A stretch of DNA of 64,000 nucleotides from Ancylobacter defluvii. Its GTDB lineage: Bacteria; Pseudomonadota; Alphaproteobacteria; Rhizobiales; Xanthobacteraceae. The first letter of the stretch is position 1. Every line of letters starts with the position of its first letter. Made by a program: the position numbers and the translations under genes. Positions 35,771 to 43,580 of the stretch are shown piece by piece. Location: contig NZ_JAHBGD010000024.1 of NCBI RefSeq assembly GCF_018390605.1, positions 868,001 through 932,000 of the forward strand, read 5' to 3'. A model generated the notes under the pieces. That model searched no databases. It was not told the DNA's origin and worked only from the letters and a program-made list of their open reading frames with translations.

Positions 35771-37309
35771 GTGTCGTCGGAATTGACGCCGTCGGAATTG
35801 ACGCCGTTGGATTGGCACGACGAGGCCGGACAGACGAGTAACGTGCGGATGCTGCATGAGCCAACTCTCCCGCAGGCGACGGACGACAGCTCCGGGCTCG
35901 ACGACAGCCAGATGTTCGAGCTGGCGCCGATCCCGATGTGGCTGGAGGATTTCAGCGAGGTCAAGGCGCTGTTCGACGGCTGGCGCCGCGACGGCGTCAC
36001 CTCGCTGCGCGACCATCTCTACGCCGATGAGCGCCGGGTCGCGGCCTGCGCCAGCCGCATCCGTGTGCTGAAGGTCAACCAGGCGACGCTCGACCTGTTC
36101 GAGGCCGACAGCCCGGCCCATCTGGTCGCCAATCTCGACAAGGTGTTCCGCGGCGACATGCTGCGCACCCATATCGAGGAACTGTCGCAGCTCTGGGACG
36201 GCAAGACCCAGTTCGCCAGTCACACCACCAATTACACGCTCGGCGGCCGCCGGCTCGATGTGCAGTTGCGGGGCCATGTGCTGCCCGGCCATGAAGAGCG
36301 GCTCGACCGCGTGCTGCTTTCGACCGAGGACGTGACCGAGCGGGAGACCGCCCGCCGTGCCGCCGGCAAGGCGGAGGAATATGCCCGCGGGCTGTTCGAG
36401 CATTCGCCGGTGTCGCTGTGGGTGGAGGATTTCTCCAGCATCAAGCAGCTGATCGACGATCTGCGCCAGCGCGGCATTGACGATCTGCGCGTCTTCACCG
36501 ACGTGCATCCGGATTTCGTGCAGCGCTGCATCAGCGAGGTACGTGTCATCGACGTGAACCAGCACACGCTGGACATGTTCCAGGCCGCCGACAAGAAGAC
36601 GCTGGTCGCCAATATGGGTCGGGTGTTCCGCGAGGACATGCACCGGCATTTCCGCGAGCAGCTGATCGACCTGTGGAACGGCAAGCTGTTCCACCAGCGC
36701 GAGGTGGTGAACTACTCGCTCGCCGGCGACGAGATCAACGTGCTGCTGCAATTCTCGGTGCTGCCGGGCCGCGAGCACGACTGGTCGCTGGTGCAGGTGG
36801 CGCTCACCGACATCACCGCCCGCAAGAAGGCCGAGGCCTATCTCGAATATCTCGGCAATCACGACGTGCTGACCAAGCTGTACAACCGCTCCTTCTATGT
36901 CGACGAGCTGAACCGGCTGGAGCGGCGCGGGCCGTTCCCGGTCACCATCGTGATGATCGATCTCAACGACCTGAAGCAGGTCAACGACCAGCTCGGCCAC
37001 GCCGCCGGCGACACGCTGCTGCGCCGGGCCGGCGAGGTGCTCGGCAAGGCGGTCGACAAGCCCAATGTCGCGGCGCGCATCGGCGGCGACGAGTTCGCGG
37101 TGCTGCTACCGGGCGTCGATGCCGATGGCGGCGCGGCGGTGATGGCGGAAATCGGCGAGCTGATCACGGTCAACAACCAGTTCTATTCGGCGCAGGCGCT
37201 CAGCGTCTCCATGGGCATGGCGACCAGCGAGTCCGGCGAGCGGCTGGAGGCGGTGGTGCGGCGCGCCGACCTGCAGATGTATGAGAACAAGCGCAGCCAG
37301 GGCGGCTGA
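35771..37309 (+). CDS. Diguanylate cyclase with two PAS-like sensor domains
   Basis: A 512-residue cytoplasmic protein. Two related PAS-like modules (about 45-205 and 210-360) share the pattern WxEDFS, a region reading RVxxVNQxTLDxF, LVANxxxVFRxDM and LWxGK, so they arose by internal duplication. The GGDEF domain (about 365-510) has the intact active site ARIGGDEFAVLLPG (GGDEF near residue 438) and no obvious RxxD inhibitory site. It should make cyclic di-GMP from two GTP. The first codon is GTG at 35771; an ATG at 35849 may be the real start, since a 15-bp tandem duplication lies just after the GTG. Confidence 0.88.
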   Translation: MSSELTPSELTPLDWHDEAGQTSNVRMLHEPTLPQATDDSSGLDDSQMFELAPIPMWLEDFSEVKALFDGWRRDGVTSLRDHLYADERRVAACASRIRVLKVNQATLDLFEADSPAHLVANLDKVFRGDMLRTHIEELSQLWDGKTQFASHTTNYTLGGRRLDVQLRGHVLPGHEERLDRVLLSTEDVTERETARRAAGKAEEYARGLFEHSPVSLWVEDFSSIKQLIDDLRQRGIDDLRVFTDVHPDFVQRCISEVRVIDVNQHTLDMFQAADKKTLVANMGRVFREDMHRHFREQLIDLWNGKLFHQREVVNYSLAGDEINVLLQFSVLPGREHDWSLVQVALTDITARKKAEAYLEYLGNHDVLTKLYNRSFYVDELNRLERRGPFPVTIVMIDLNDLKQVNDQLGHAAGDTLLRRAGEVLGKAVDKPNVAARIGGDEFAVLLPGVDADGGAAVMAEIGELITVNNQFYSAQALSVSMGMATSESGERLEAVVRRADLQMYENKRSQGG

Positions 37310-37332
37310 CTGACGGCCTCACCCCACCGACT

Positions 37333-37749
37333 CTACTCCGCCGCCAGCCCCTCCAGCCCGCCGGCATGGACGAAGCACAGCTTGTTGCCCTCCGGGTCGC
37401 GGCCATAGGCACCGTAATAATCCGGGTCGTAATGTGGACGCAGTCCCGGCGCACCCTCGTCGGTGCCGCCATTGGCCACCAGCGCCCGCCAGGCGGCGTC
37501 CACCGCCGCCGGCGAGGCCGCGGCGAAGCTAACCTGCGTCCCGTTACCCCAGGTCGCCGGCAGGCCATTGAACGGCAGCTGGACGAAGAATTGCGGCCAG
37601 CGCCGCCCCGGCATCCCCCACATCGAGCCGGGCGGCCCGCCATCGTCGGCCAGGTCGAGCCGCACCAGGCCGAGCGGCGCCAGCACCGCGTCGTAGAAAA
37701 CCGTCAGGCGCGGCAGGTCGCGCGCGCCGAGAATAATATGGGTGAACAT
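37333..37749 (-). CDS. VOC family protein
   Basis: A 138-residue single-unit VOC-fold protein: MFTHIILGARDLPRLTVFYD at the start and YYGAYGRDPEGNKLCFVHAG at the end, the latter with the usual DPEGN turn. His4 and the C-terminal His are possible metal ligands. It is related to lactoylglutathione-lyase-like proteins of unknown substrate. It is convergent with the diguanylate cyclase (23-bp gap). Confidence 0.88.
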   Translation of the reverse strand: MFTHIILGARDLPRLTVFYDAVLAPLGLVRLDLADDGGPPGSMWGMPGRRWPQFFVQLPFNGLPATWGNGTQVSFAAASPAAVDAAWRALVANGGTDEGAPGLRPHYDPDYYGAYGRDPEGNKLCFVHAGGLEGLAAE

Positions 37750-37932
37750 GCCGCCTCCTCGTCGCCGGGGCCGATCATCGCACCCATCGAGACCGCAGAT
37801 CCGGCCTGCGCAAGGCGCAGCACGGAAATGTCACGGACTTCTCGACAGCGGCGGCGATGCGCAGTAAACCCCGCCGCAGAGAATTACATGGCTTCCGGTT
37901 TGTTTGGAAGTTTTCACAAGAACGGTTCGTAA

Positions 37933-38706
37933 ATGAGCAACCTGCATCACGAGCGCGTCCTGTCGGTGCACCACTGGACCGACAACCTGTTCACCTTCAC
38001 CACCACGCGCGATCCGGCGCTGCGCTTCAAGAACGGCCAGTTCGTGATGATCGGCCTGCCGGTGAACGGCAAGCCGCTGCTGCGTGCCTATTCCATCGCC
38101 AGCGCCAATTACGAGGAGACGCTGGAGTTCTTCTCGATCAAGGTGCCGAACGGCCCGCTCACCTCGCGGCTGAAGGACCTGAAGATCGGCGACGAGGTCA
38201 TCGTCGGCCGCAAGCCGACCGGCACGCTGCTGGTGGATTATCTGGTGCCCGGCCGCCGGCTCTATCTGCTGTCCACCGGCACCGGCCTCGCGCCGTTCAT
38301 GAGCCTGATCAAGGACCCGGATACCTACGAGAACTACGACAAGGTGATCCTGGTGCACGGCGTGCGCACGGTGGCCGAGCTCGCCTATCAGGACTTCATC
38401 GAGAAGGAGCTGCCGGACAACGAGTATTTCGGCGAGCTGGTGCGCGAGAAGCTGGTCTACTACCCGACGGTGACGCGCGAGCCCTATCGCAACCAGGGCC
38501 GCATCACCGACCTGATCACCTCCGGCAAGCTGTTCGAGGAGCTCGGCCTGCCGACGCTCGACAAGGAGGACGACCGCGTCATGCTGTGCGGCAGCCCGCA
38601 GCTGCTCGACGACATGCGCGTCATCCTCAAGGATCGCGGTTTCGAGGAGGGTTCGACGACCGAGCCCGGTGATTTCGTGATCGAGAAGGCTTTTGTCGAG
38701 AAGTAA
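37933..38706 (+). CDS. fpr: Ferredoxin-NADP+ reductase
   Basis: A 257-residue bacterial plant-type FNR. The FAD-binding motif RAYSIAS lies near residue 56, the NADP-binding motif LLSTGTGLAPFMS near 115, and the C-terminal ends in AFVEK, the short extension of subclass I bacterial Fpr that covers the flavin. It passes electrons between NADPH and ferredoxin or flavodoxin and is often part of oxidative-stress responses. The ATG at 37933 immediately follows TAA with no strong ribosome site. Confidence 0.94.
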   Translation: MSNLHHERVLSVHHWTDNLFTFTTTRDPALRFKNGQFVMIGLPVNGKPLLRAYSIASANYEETLEFFSIKVPNGPLTSRLKDLKIGDEVIVGRKPTGTLLVDYLVPGRRLYLLSTGTGLAPFMSLIKDPDTYENYDKVILVHGVRTVAELAYQDFIEKELPDNEYFGELVREKLVYYPTVTREPYRNQGRITDLITSGKLFEELGLPTLDKEDDRVMLCGSPQLLDDMRVILKDRGFEEGSTTEPGDFVIEKAFVEK

Positions 38707-38779
38707 GGGCCTTGATCAGCAGCTCGATGAGCTGCAATCCGGCACGAACCAGCGCTCCGACCATTCCCATTCCCGTCCC

Positions 38780-39085
38780 TCAGCGTAGCCGGCCGGGATC
38801 GCGATTGATGTCGCGGTCCCGCGCGGCTTCCTCGGGCGAGAGTACACGATACTCGGCATCGATCACCGTGGTATCGGCGGCGGAGCGGCGCGGTTTGACG
38901 CCGAACAGCTTGTAGGCGAGGCCGGCGATCAGCAGGACCGGCGCCACGACGAGGAACACGCTTGCCGCCACCAGCGCCAGAGCCGTGCCGACCGCCAGCG
39001 CTACGGCGACGACGATCGCCACCTGCCACCAGCTTACCCGCCGCACGCTAAACCGCATCTGGCCGAACGGATCGTTCGCGTTCAT
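38780..39085 (-). CDS. Small membrane protein of unknown function
   Basis: A 101-residue protein with two adjacent membrane helices (about 20-60: VAIVVAVALAVGTALALVAA, then VFLVVAPVLLIAGLAYKLFG) and a basic/acidic cytosolic tail (about 64-101). GGGAAGGGA precedes the ATG. The layout resembles small alphaproteobacterial envelope proteins of unknown role. It is convergent with fpr. Confidence 0.72.
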   Translation of the reverse strand: MNANDPFGQMRFSVRRVSWWQVAIVVAVALAVGTALALVAASVFLVVAPVLLIAGLAYKLFGVKPRRSAADTTVIDAEYRVLSPEEAARDRDINRDPGRLR

Positions 39086-39276
39086 TCCTGTCCCTTCCCT
39101 GGCTCACGGTCGCCCCGTGCCCCGGTGATATGGGATGAAACCGCGTCGGTTCCAGACGAGTGCGCGCGAATTTCCCGCCGGCGCGACATTGCGCGCCGGG
39201 GCGAAGCCGCGATAGACCGTCGGCGGTGGCGCCGTGCCCGGCCGTGGATCGCGGCGCCGGAAGTGAAGGAATCTTC

Positions 39277-39774
39277 ATGCTGCTTCGCCATGCGGAGGAG
39301 CGCGACCTTGTCGGCATCCTCGACATATATAATCGCGCCGTCCTCACCTCGACCGCCATCTGGAACGACACCCTCGTCGACCTCGCCAACCGCCGCGCCT
39401 GGCTCGCCGACCGCATCTCCAAGCGTTATCCAGTGATGGTGGCGGTGGAGGAGGACGAGGACGGCGCGGTGCTCGGCTATGCCAGCTTCGGCGATTTCCG
39501 TCCCTTCGACGGCTACCGCATCAGCGTCGAGCATTCGGTCTATGTGGCAGAGGACGCGCGGGGCCGCGGCATTGGCGGCCAGCTGGTCGGCACGCTGTTC
39601 GAGCCGGCGCGCGCGCTCGGCAAGAAAGTGATGATCGGCGGCATCACCGCCGGCAACGCCGCCTCCATCGCCCTGCACAGGAAGCTCGGCTTCGAGGAGA
39701 GCGGCCATATGCGCGGCATCGGCATCAAGTTCGGCCAGCGGCTCGATCTGGTGCTGATGCAGAAGGAACTCTGA
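39277..39774 (+). CDS. GNAT N-acetyltransferase, phosphinothricin acetyltransferase-like
   Basis: A 165-residue GNAT enzyme: LRHAEERDLVGILDIYNRAV, then YVAEDARGRGIGGQLVGTLF (acetyl-CoA loop with RGRGIGG) and GGITAGNAASIALHRKLGFE. This pattern matches the PAT/MnaT group that acetylates phosphinothricin, methionine sulfone or sulfoximine. GAAGGA precedes the ATG at 39277; the frame is open to 39160 but upstream residues are unlike the family. Confidence 0.88.
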   Translation: MLLRHAEERDLVGILDIYNRAVLTSTAIWNDTLVDLANRRAWLADRISKRYPVMVAVEEDEDGAVLGYASFGDFRPFDGYRISVEHSVYVAEDARGRGIGGQLVGTLFEPARALGKKVMIGGITAGNAASIALHRKLGFEESGHMRGIGIKFGQRLDLVLMQKEL

Positions 39775-39880
39775 CCGCGGGCGAAGTGCAGGGCCTCCTG
39801 CGGCGCGTGCCATCGGAACGTCGTCCTCCTGAGGTGCCCGGCTGATAGTGGCGGGCATGCGCGATGAAGACGCTCTTCTT

Positions 39881-39981
39881 CTCCCTCTCCGCGTCGGGGA
39901 GAGGGGCTGGGGTGAGGGGTCTTCGATGCCTCGCAATGGTGGCGCCCCTCACCGACCCGCCGCGCGGGCCACCTCTCCCCA
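39881..39981. repeat. GGGGTGAGGGG-type intergenic inverted repeat
   Basis: GGGGAGAGGGGCTGGGGTGAGGGG-like sequence (39896-39919) is matched in inverse orientation by CCCCTCACC and CCTCTCCCCAG (39945-39981). The same CCCCTCACCCC/GGGGTGAGGGG core recurs at 49600-49636. Elements of this type are common between genes in Hyphomicrobiales. It lies in the 400-bp gap between the GNAT gene and ahcY, which has no other gene. Confidence 0.7.
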
Positions 39982-40116
39982 GACGGCAGAGGAAACTGCG
40001 GGTCAGGGCTCTCGGCATGGCGGGCTCACGAAAGAAGGTAGGCGCCCCACCCGGCTGGCAGTCACGCCGTCGCCCCACACCGGCCGCTCCGCAAGACCGC
40101 GACGCAGCGAAACGAC

Positions 40117-40141
40117 AATGGCCGGGACGAGCCCGGCCATT
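40117..40141 (-). terminator. Intrinsic terminator of ahcY
   Basis: A perfect 10-bp stem AATGGCCGGG / CCCGGCCATT with a 5-nt loop lies 41 bp beyond the ahcY stop. Confidence 0.8.
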
Positions 40142-40181
40142 GCGCATTTGGTTCCGAGCCGGCGCCGCGCGGCGCCTTGGC

Positions 40182-41603
40182 TCAATAGCGGTAGTGATCC
40201 GCCTTGAACGGCCCGTCGACGGTCACGCCGATATAGTCGGCCTGCTCGGGGGAGAGCTTGGTCAGCTTCACGCCCAGCTTTTCGAGATGCAGCGCCGCCA
40301 CCTTCTCGTCGAGCACCTTCGGCAGCGTGTAGACCTTGTTGTCGTACTTGCCGGGGTTCACCCACAGGTCGATCTGCGCCAGCGTCTGGTTGGAGAACGA
40401 CGACGACATCACGAAGGACGGGTGGCCCATGGCGTTGCCGAGGTTCACCAGCCGGCCTTCCGACAGCAGGATGATGCGGTTGCCGGACGGGAACTCGATC
40501 TCGTCGACCTGCGGCTTGATGTTGGTCCACTTGAAGTTGCGCAGGCCGGCGACCTGGATCTCGTTGTCGAAGTGGCCGATGTTGCAGACGATGGCCCGGT
40601 CCTTCATCTGCCGCATGTGGTCGACGGTGATGATGTCCTTGTTGCCGGTGCAGGTGACGTAGATGTCGGCGCGCGAGAAGGCGTCCTCGATGGTCGCCAC
40701 CTCATAGCCTTCCATCGAGGCCTGCAGCGCGCAGATCGGGTCGACTTCCGAGACGATGACGCGGGCGCCGGCCTGGCGCAGCGAGGCGGCCGAGCCCTTG
40801 CCGACATCGCCGAAGCCGGCGACGAAGGCGACCTTGCCGGCCAGCATCACGTCGGTGCCGCGGCGGATGGCATCGACCAGCGATTCACGGCAGCCATAGA
40901 GGTTGTCGAACTTCGACTTGGTGACCGAGTCGTTGACGTTGATCGCCGGGAACAGCAGCTTGCCCTGCTCGGCCAGCTTGTAGAGGCGGTGCACGCCCGT
41001 CGTGGTCTCTTCCGACACGCCCTTGATCGACTTGGCGACCTCGGCGAACCAGCCCTTCGGCTTCTCGGCGAGCAGCTTCTTGATCAGCGCGAAGAAGATT
41101 TCCTCTTCCTCGGAGCCGGGGGTGTCGAGGAAGCCGGTGTCGCCCTGCTCGGCCTTGAGGCCGTAATGCACCAGCATGGTGGCGTCGCCGCCATCGTCGA
41201 GGATCAGGTTGGGCACCAGAATCTCGCCGTCCTTCTCGCCGTGCCAGTCGAACAGCTTGGCGGTGTAGTCCCAGTACTCGGTCAGCGTCTCGCCCTTATA
41301 GGCGAACACCGGTACGCCGGCCTGCGCGATGGCGGCGGCGGCGTGGTCCTGCGTCGAGAAGATGTTGCACGACACCCAGCGGACGTCGGCGCCGAGCGCG
41401 ACCAGCGTCTCGATCAGCACCGCGGTCTGGATGGTCATGTGCAGCGAGCCGGCGATGCGCGCGCCCTTCAGCGGCTGCGACGGACCGTATTCGGCGCGGA
41501 TGGCCATCAGGCCGGGCATTTCGGTCTCGGCGAGATCGATCTCCTTGCGGCCGAAGCCGGCAAGGCCGATGTCCTTGACGATGTAGTCGCTGGCGAGGGC
41601 CAT
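40182..41603 (-). CDS. ahcY: S-adenosylhomocysteine hydrolase
   Basis: A 473-residue enzyme that splits SAH to adenosine and homocysteine, clearing product inhibition of methyltransferases such as CcrM. Landmarks are [30 protein letters not shown], the NAD-binding stretch [20 protein letters not shown], and the C-terminal KADHYRY that reaches into the partner active site. In Hyphomicrobiales ahcY commonly ends the chvI-chvG-hprK-EIIA-HPr run; here a small secreted-protein gene lies between. The leader carries a GC-rich hairpin and the promoter a 20-bp palindrome. Confidence 0.97.
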   Translation of the reverse strand: MALASDYIVKDIGLAGFGRKEIDLAETEMPGLMAIRAEYGPSQPLKGARIAGSLHMTIQTAVLIETLVALGADVRWVSCNIFSTQDHAAAAIAQAGVPVFAYKGETLTEYWDYTAKLFDWHGEKDGEILVPNLILDDGGDATMLVHYGLKAEQGDTGFLDTPGSEEEEIFFALIKKLLAEKPKGWFAEVAKSIKGVSEETTTGVHRLYKLAEQGKLLFPAINVNDSVTKSKFDNLYGCRESLVDAIRRGTDVMLAGKVAFVAGFGDVGKGSAASLRQAGARVIVSEVDPICALQASMEGYEVATIEDAFSRADIYVTCTGNKDIITVDHMRQMKDRAIVCNIGHFDNEIQVAGLRNFKWTNIKPQVDEIEFPSGNRIILLSEGRLVNLGNAMGHPSFVMSSSFSNQTLAQIDLWVNPGKYDNKVYTLPKVLDEKVAALHLEKLGVKLTKLSPEQADYIGVTVDGPFKADHYRY

Positions 41604-41624
41604 GGTCGGGTTCCTTGTGCCTGA

Positions 41625-41672
41625 GGGGCCGCCCGTCGTCCCGTGTCAGCGGACAGGGGGCGGGGCGGCCCC
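41625..41672 (-). promoter_or_regulatory. Hairpin in the ahcY leader, next to the ribosome site
   Basis: A perfect 10-bp outer stem GGGGCCGCCC / GGGCGGCCCC with an inner stem-loop, ending 22 nt before the ahcY start; the AAGGA ribosome site lies between. It does not match the SAH-riboswitch consensus I know. It is a candidate attenuator or riboswitch. Confidence 0.5.
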
Positions 41673-41732
41673 GGTCCGATGGATCGAAGCTCGCCGGGTT
41701 GATAGCAGCCCCAGCCACAGGTTTCAATAACG

Positions 41733-41752
41733 ATATAAAGATGTCTTTATAT
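41733..41752. promoter_or_regulatory. Perfect 20-bp palindrome upstream of ahcY (SahR-like operator)
   Basis: ATATAAAGA-TG-TCTTTATAT, a perfect 9-bp inverted repeat. Position and AT-rich AAAGA/TCTTT symmetry are consistent with the operator of SahR, the ArsR-family SAH-responsive repressor of methionine-cycle genes in Proteobacteria. The regulator gene is not in the window. Confidence 0.65.
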
Positions 41753-41770
41753 GAATGGATCTGGCTAGCA

Positions 41771-41787
41771 TACAATTAAAAATTGTA
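41771..41787. promoter_or_regulatory. Inverted repeat upstream of a small secreted-protein gene
   Basis: TACAATT-AAA-AATTGTA, a perfect 7-bp inverted repeat in an AT-rich promoter region, 36-52 bp before the plus-strand gene start. Possible operator or hairpin. Confidence 0.45.
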
Positions 41788-41822
41788 TCATCATAAAAAC
41801 TCTACCCAAGAGGGACATAGCC

Positions 41823-42101
41823 ATGATGAAACGTGCCAAAGCGTGCGCAGTGTGGACCGTGCCTCTCCTGCTGATCGGATCATCGGCTTTCGCGCAGACC
41901 GCGGTGCCGTCCTGGAGCGTGCCCGGAACCGGTGGCAATGTGGTGTTGAATCCGGTGACGCCACCGGCGGGCAATCCGGGAAACGCCACCACCATCTCGC
42001 CCGGGTGGGTTGGCCCGGCACCGAATCCCGGCGCCAGCAACCCCAGTCAGGCCTCGCCGCCGCAATCGCCGGGCGTGTTCGTGACCATCCCGATACCCTG
42101 A
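41823..42101 (+). CDS. Small secreted Pro/Gly/Asn-rich protein
   Basis: A 92-residue protein. A signal peptide (MKRAKACAVWTVPLLLIGSS, cleavage after AFA near 24) precedes a mature region rich in Pro, Gly, Ser and Asn with no Cys (TPPAGNPGNATTISPGWVGP, then GASNPSQASPPQSPG). It is probably periplasmic or surface-exposed and disordered. No family is recognised. The second ATG (41826) may be the start. Its promoter is unusually AT-rich. Confidence 0.7.
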   Translation: MMKRAKACAVWTVPLLLIGSSAFAQTAVPSWSVPGTGGNVVLNPVTPPAGNPGNATTISPGWVGPAPNPGASNPSQASPPQSPGVFVTIPIP

Positions 42102-42118
42102 TCTATTCGCACGCCGAT

Positions 42119-42412
42119 CTATTCGCCCTCGCCGAAGCGGTCGCCCACCAGCGCCGACAGCGCTTCCAGCGCCGCCTCCGCCTCCCGGCCCTCCGTCTCC
42201 ACCAGGATTGAGGTGCCGGGGGCGGCGGCAAGCATCATCAGCCCCATGATCGAGGTGCCGCTCACGGTCTCGCCGCAGCGCGTCACCCGCACCTCGGCGT
42301 CGAAGCGCTCCACCGTCTGCACGAATTTGGCCGAGGCGCGGGCATGCAGGCCGCGCTTGTTCAGGATGGGAAGCTCGCGCCGCAGCGTCGCGGAGGTGCC
42401 GGCGGCGCTCAT
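42119..42412 (-). CDS. Phosphocarrier protein HPr (NPr-like)
   Basis: A 97-residue HPr. The phospho-accepting His23 is in KRGLHARASAKF, and the regulatory Ser54 in SGTSIMGLM is the HprK target. In alphaproteobacteria lacking sugar PTS permeases it serves an incomplete regulatory PTS with an EI (PtsP, not in the window), EIIA and HprK. Its start overlaps the EIIA stop by 4 bp, so the two are translationally coupled. Confidence 0.93.
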   Translation of the reverse strand: MSAAGTSATLRRELPILNKRGLHARASAKFVQTVERFDAEVRVTRCGETVSGTSIMGLMMLAAAPGTSILVETEGREAEAALEALSALVGDRFGEGE

Positions 42413-42810
42413 TTCCCTGCGAGGACCCGGCTGGCGATGTTGATGTATTTGCGCCCGGCCTCCTGCGCCTGGGCGACCGCGACATCCATCGGCACCTCGC
42501 CGCGCACGGTGGCGAGCTTCACCAGCATCGGCAGATTGATGCCGGCGACCACCTCGATGTCCGGCTCGGTCATCACCGAAATGGCGAGATTGGACGGCGT
42601 GCCGCCGAACATGTCGGTGAGGATCACCACGCCCTGGCCGGAATTCACCGCCTTCACCGACGCGACAATGTCGAGGCGGCGCTGCTCGATGTCGTCATCG
42701 GGGCCGATGGTGACGGCCTCGATCTGGGACTGCGGCCCCATCACATGTTCCAACGCGGCACGGAACTCGCTGGCGAGGCGTCCGTGGGTGACGAGTACAA
42801 GCCCTATCAT
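42409..42810 (-). CDS. PTS EIIA component, mannose-type fold
   Basis: A 133-residue EIIA(Man)-fold protein. MIGLVLVTHGRLASEFRAAL places the phosphorylatable His at residue 9; VILTDMFGGTPSNLAISVM is the second signature. It receives phosphate from HPr in the regulatory PTS and probably acts as a signal output rather than a transporter. The frame is open upstream to 42999, but the Met at 42810 is the family start. A 275-bp gap separates it from hprK and may hold a promoter. Confidence 0.93.
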   Translation of the reverse strand: MIGLVLVTHGRLASEFRAALEHVMGPQSQIEAVTIGPDDDIEQRRLDIVASVKAVNSGQGVVILTDMFGGTPSNLAISVMTEPDIEVVAGINLPMLVKLATVRGEVPMDVAVAQAQEAGRKYINIASRVLAGK

Positions 42811-43085
42811 TCTGCTCCGCCGTGCGGCTGGCCGGCACGAACCCCGGCGCGTCGGTCCGACGTCGCCCAAGGCTTCCGAGGCAAGCGGGTTCGCCCGCTC
42901 CCGTGGGGGAAACATCATCGTTGCGCTGCACACAAATGGCAAGTACGCCGCGCGAAAGCCTGGGGATGACCGCGCGGCCACCGGCGCAGCGCTCCGCATC
43001 GGCTAAGCAACAGAAAATGCAGGAGATTCAGCAAATCTGCGCGTGAATTCCCGGCGAGGCGCCGGTAATTTCCGTCGAATATGCT

Positions 43086-43577
43086 TTAACTTTCCTGAAG
43101 TCCGGCCTGGGTCGAGAGCATCGCCAGCACCTGATGCACCGCATCACCGCGGTCATAGACCGGCAGGCGGGCGAGCGCGACGCCGCCGATCGCGATGCGG
43201 CAATCCTCCCGGCGCGGCAGCCGGGCGCCGTCGGCGCTGGCGAGATCGACCACCAGCGCCACCTCGGCTTCCTCGACATGCGGCACCCGGCGCAGGCCGG
43301 CGCCGCGCACCTCGATGAGGCCGGCGAGCACCGGCACCGGGGCGGCGATCAGCCGCTCCCCGCGCCGCTCCAGCACCAGGCGGTCGTCGCCGACCAGCAC
43401 GGTCTCGGGGATCAGGCCGGTGCGTCCGGCAAGGATCAGCGCGAAGGCGAGATGCGATTTGCCGGCGCCGGAGGGGCCGCGGATCAGCACCCCCGCCTCG
43501 CCCACCCGCACGCAGGAAGCGTGGTGGGTAGAGCTGAAATGCGCCCCGGCGATGCGTTCGTCGTCCGCCATCCTCAT
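43086..43577 (-). CDS. hprK: HPr kinase/phosphorylase, short alphaproteobacterial type
   Basis: A 163-residue kinase domain only, without the N-terminal domain of Gram-positive HprK, as usual in alphaproteobacteria. Walker A is GPSGAGKS (34-41), followed by LVGDDRLVLERRG, the paired-Asp metal site. It phosphorylates HPr at Ser and links nutrient status to the ChvG-ChvI and PTS outputs. It follows chvG with a 3-bp gap. Confidence 0.92.
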   Translation of the reverse strand: MRMADDERIAGAHFSSTHHASCVRVGEAGVLIRGPSGAGKSHLAFALILAGRTGLIPETVLVGDDRLVLERRGERLIAAPVPVLAGLIEVRGAGLRRVPHVEEAEVALVVDLASADGARLPRREDCRIAIGGVALARLPVYDRGDAVHQVLAMLSTQAGLQES

Positions 43578-43580
43578 GCC

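Noticed and set aside
41604..41700. SAH riboswitch upstream of ahcY
   Set aside because: The leader has a strong hairpin, but I cannot find the conserved SAH-riboswitch core, so it is reported only as an unclassified leader structure.
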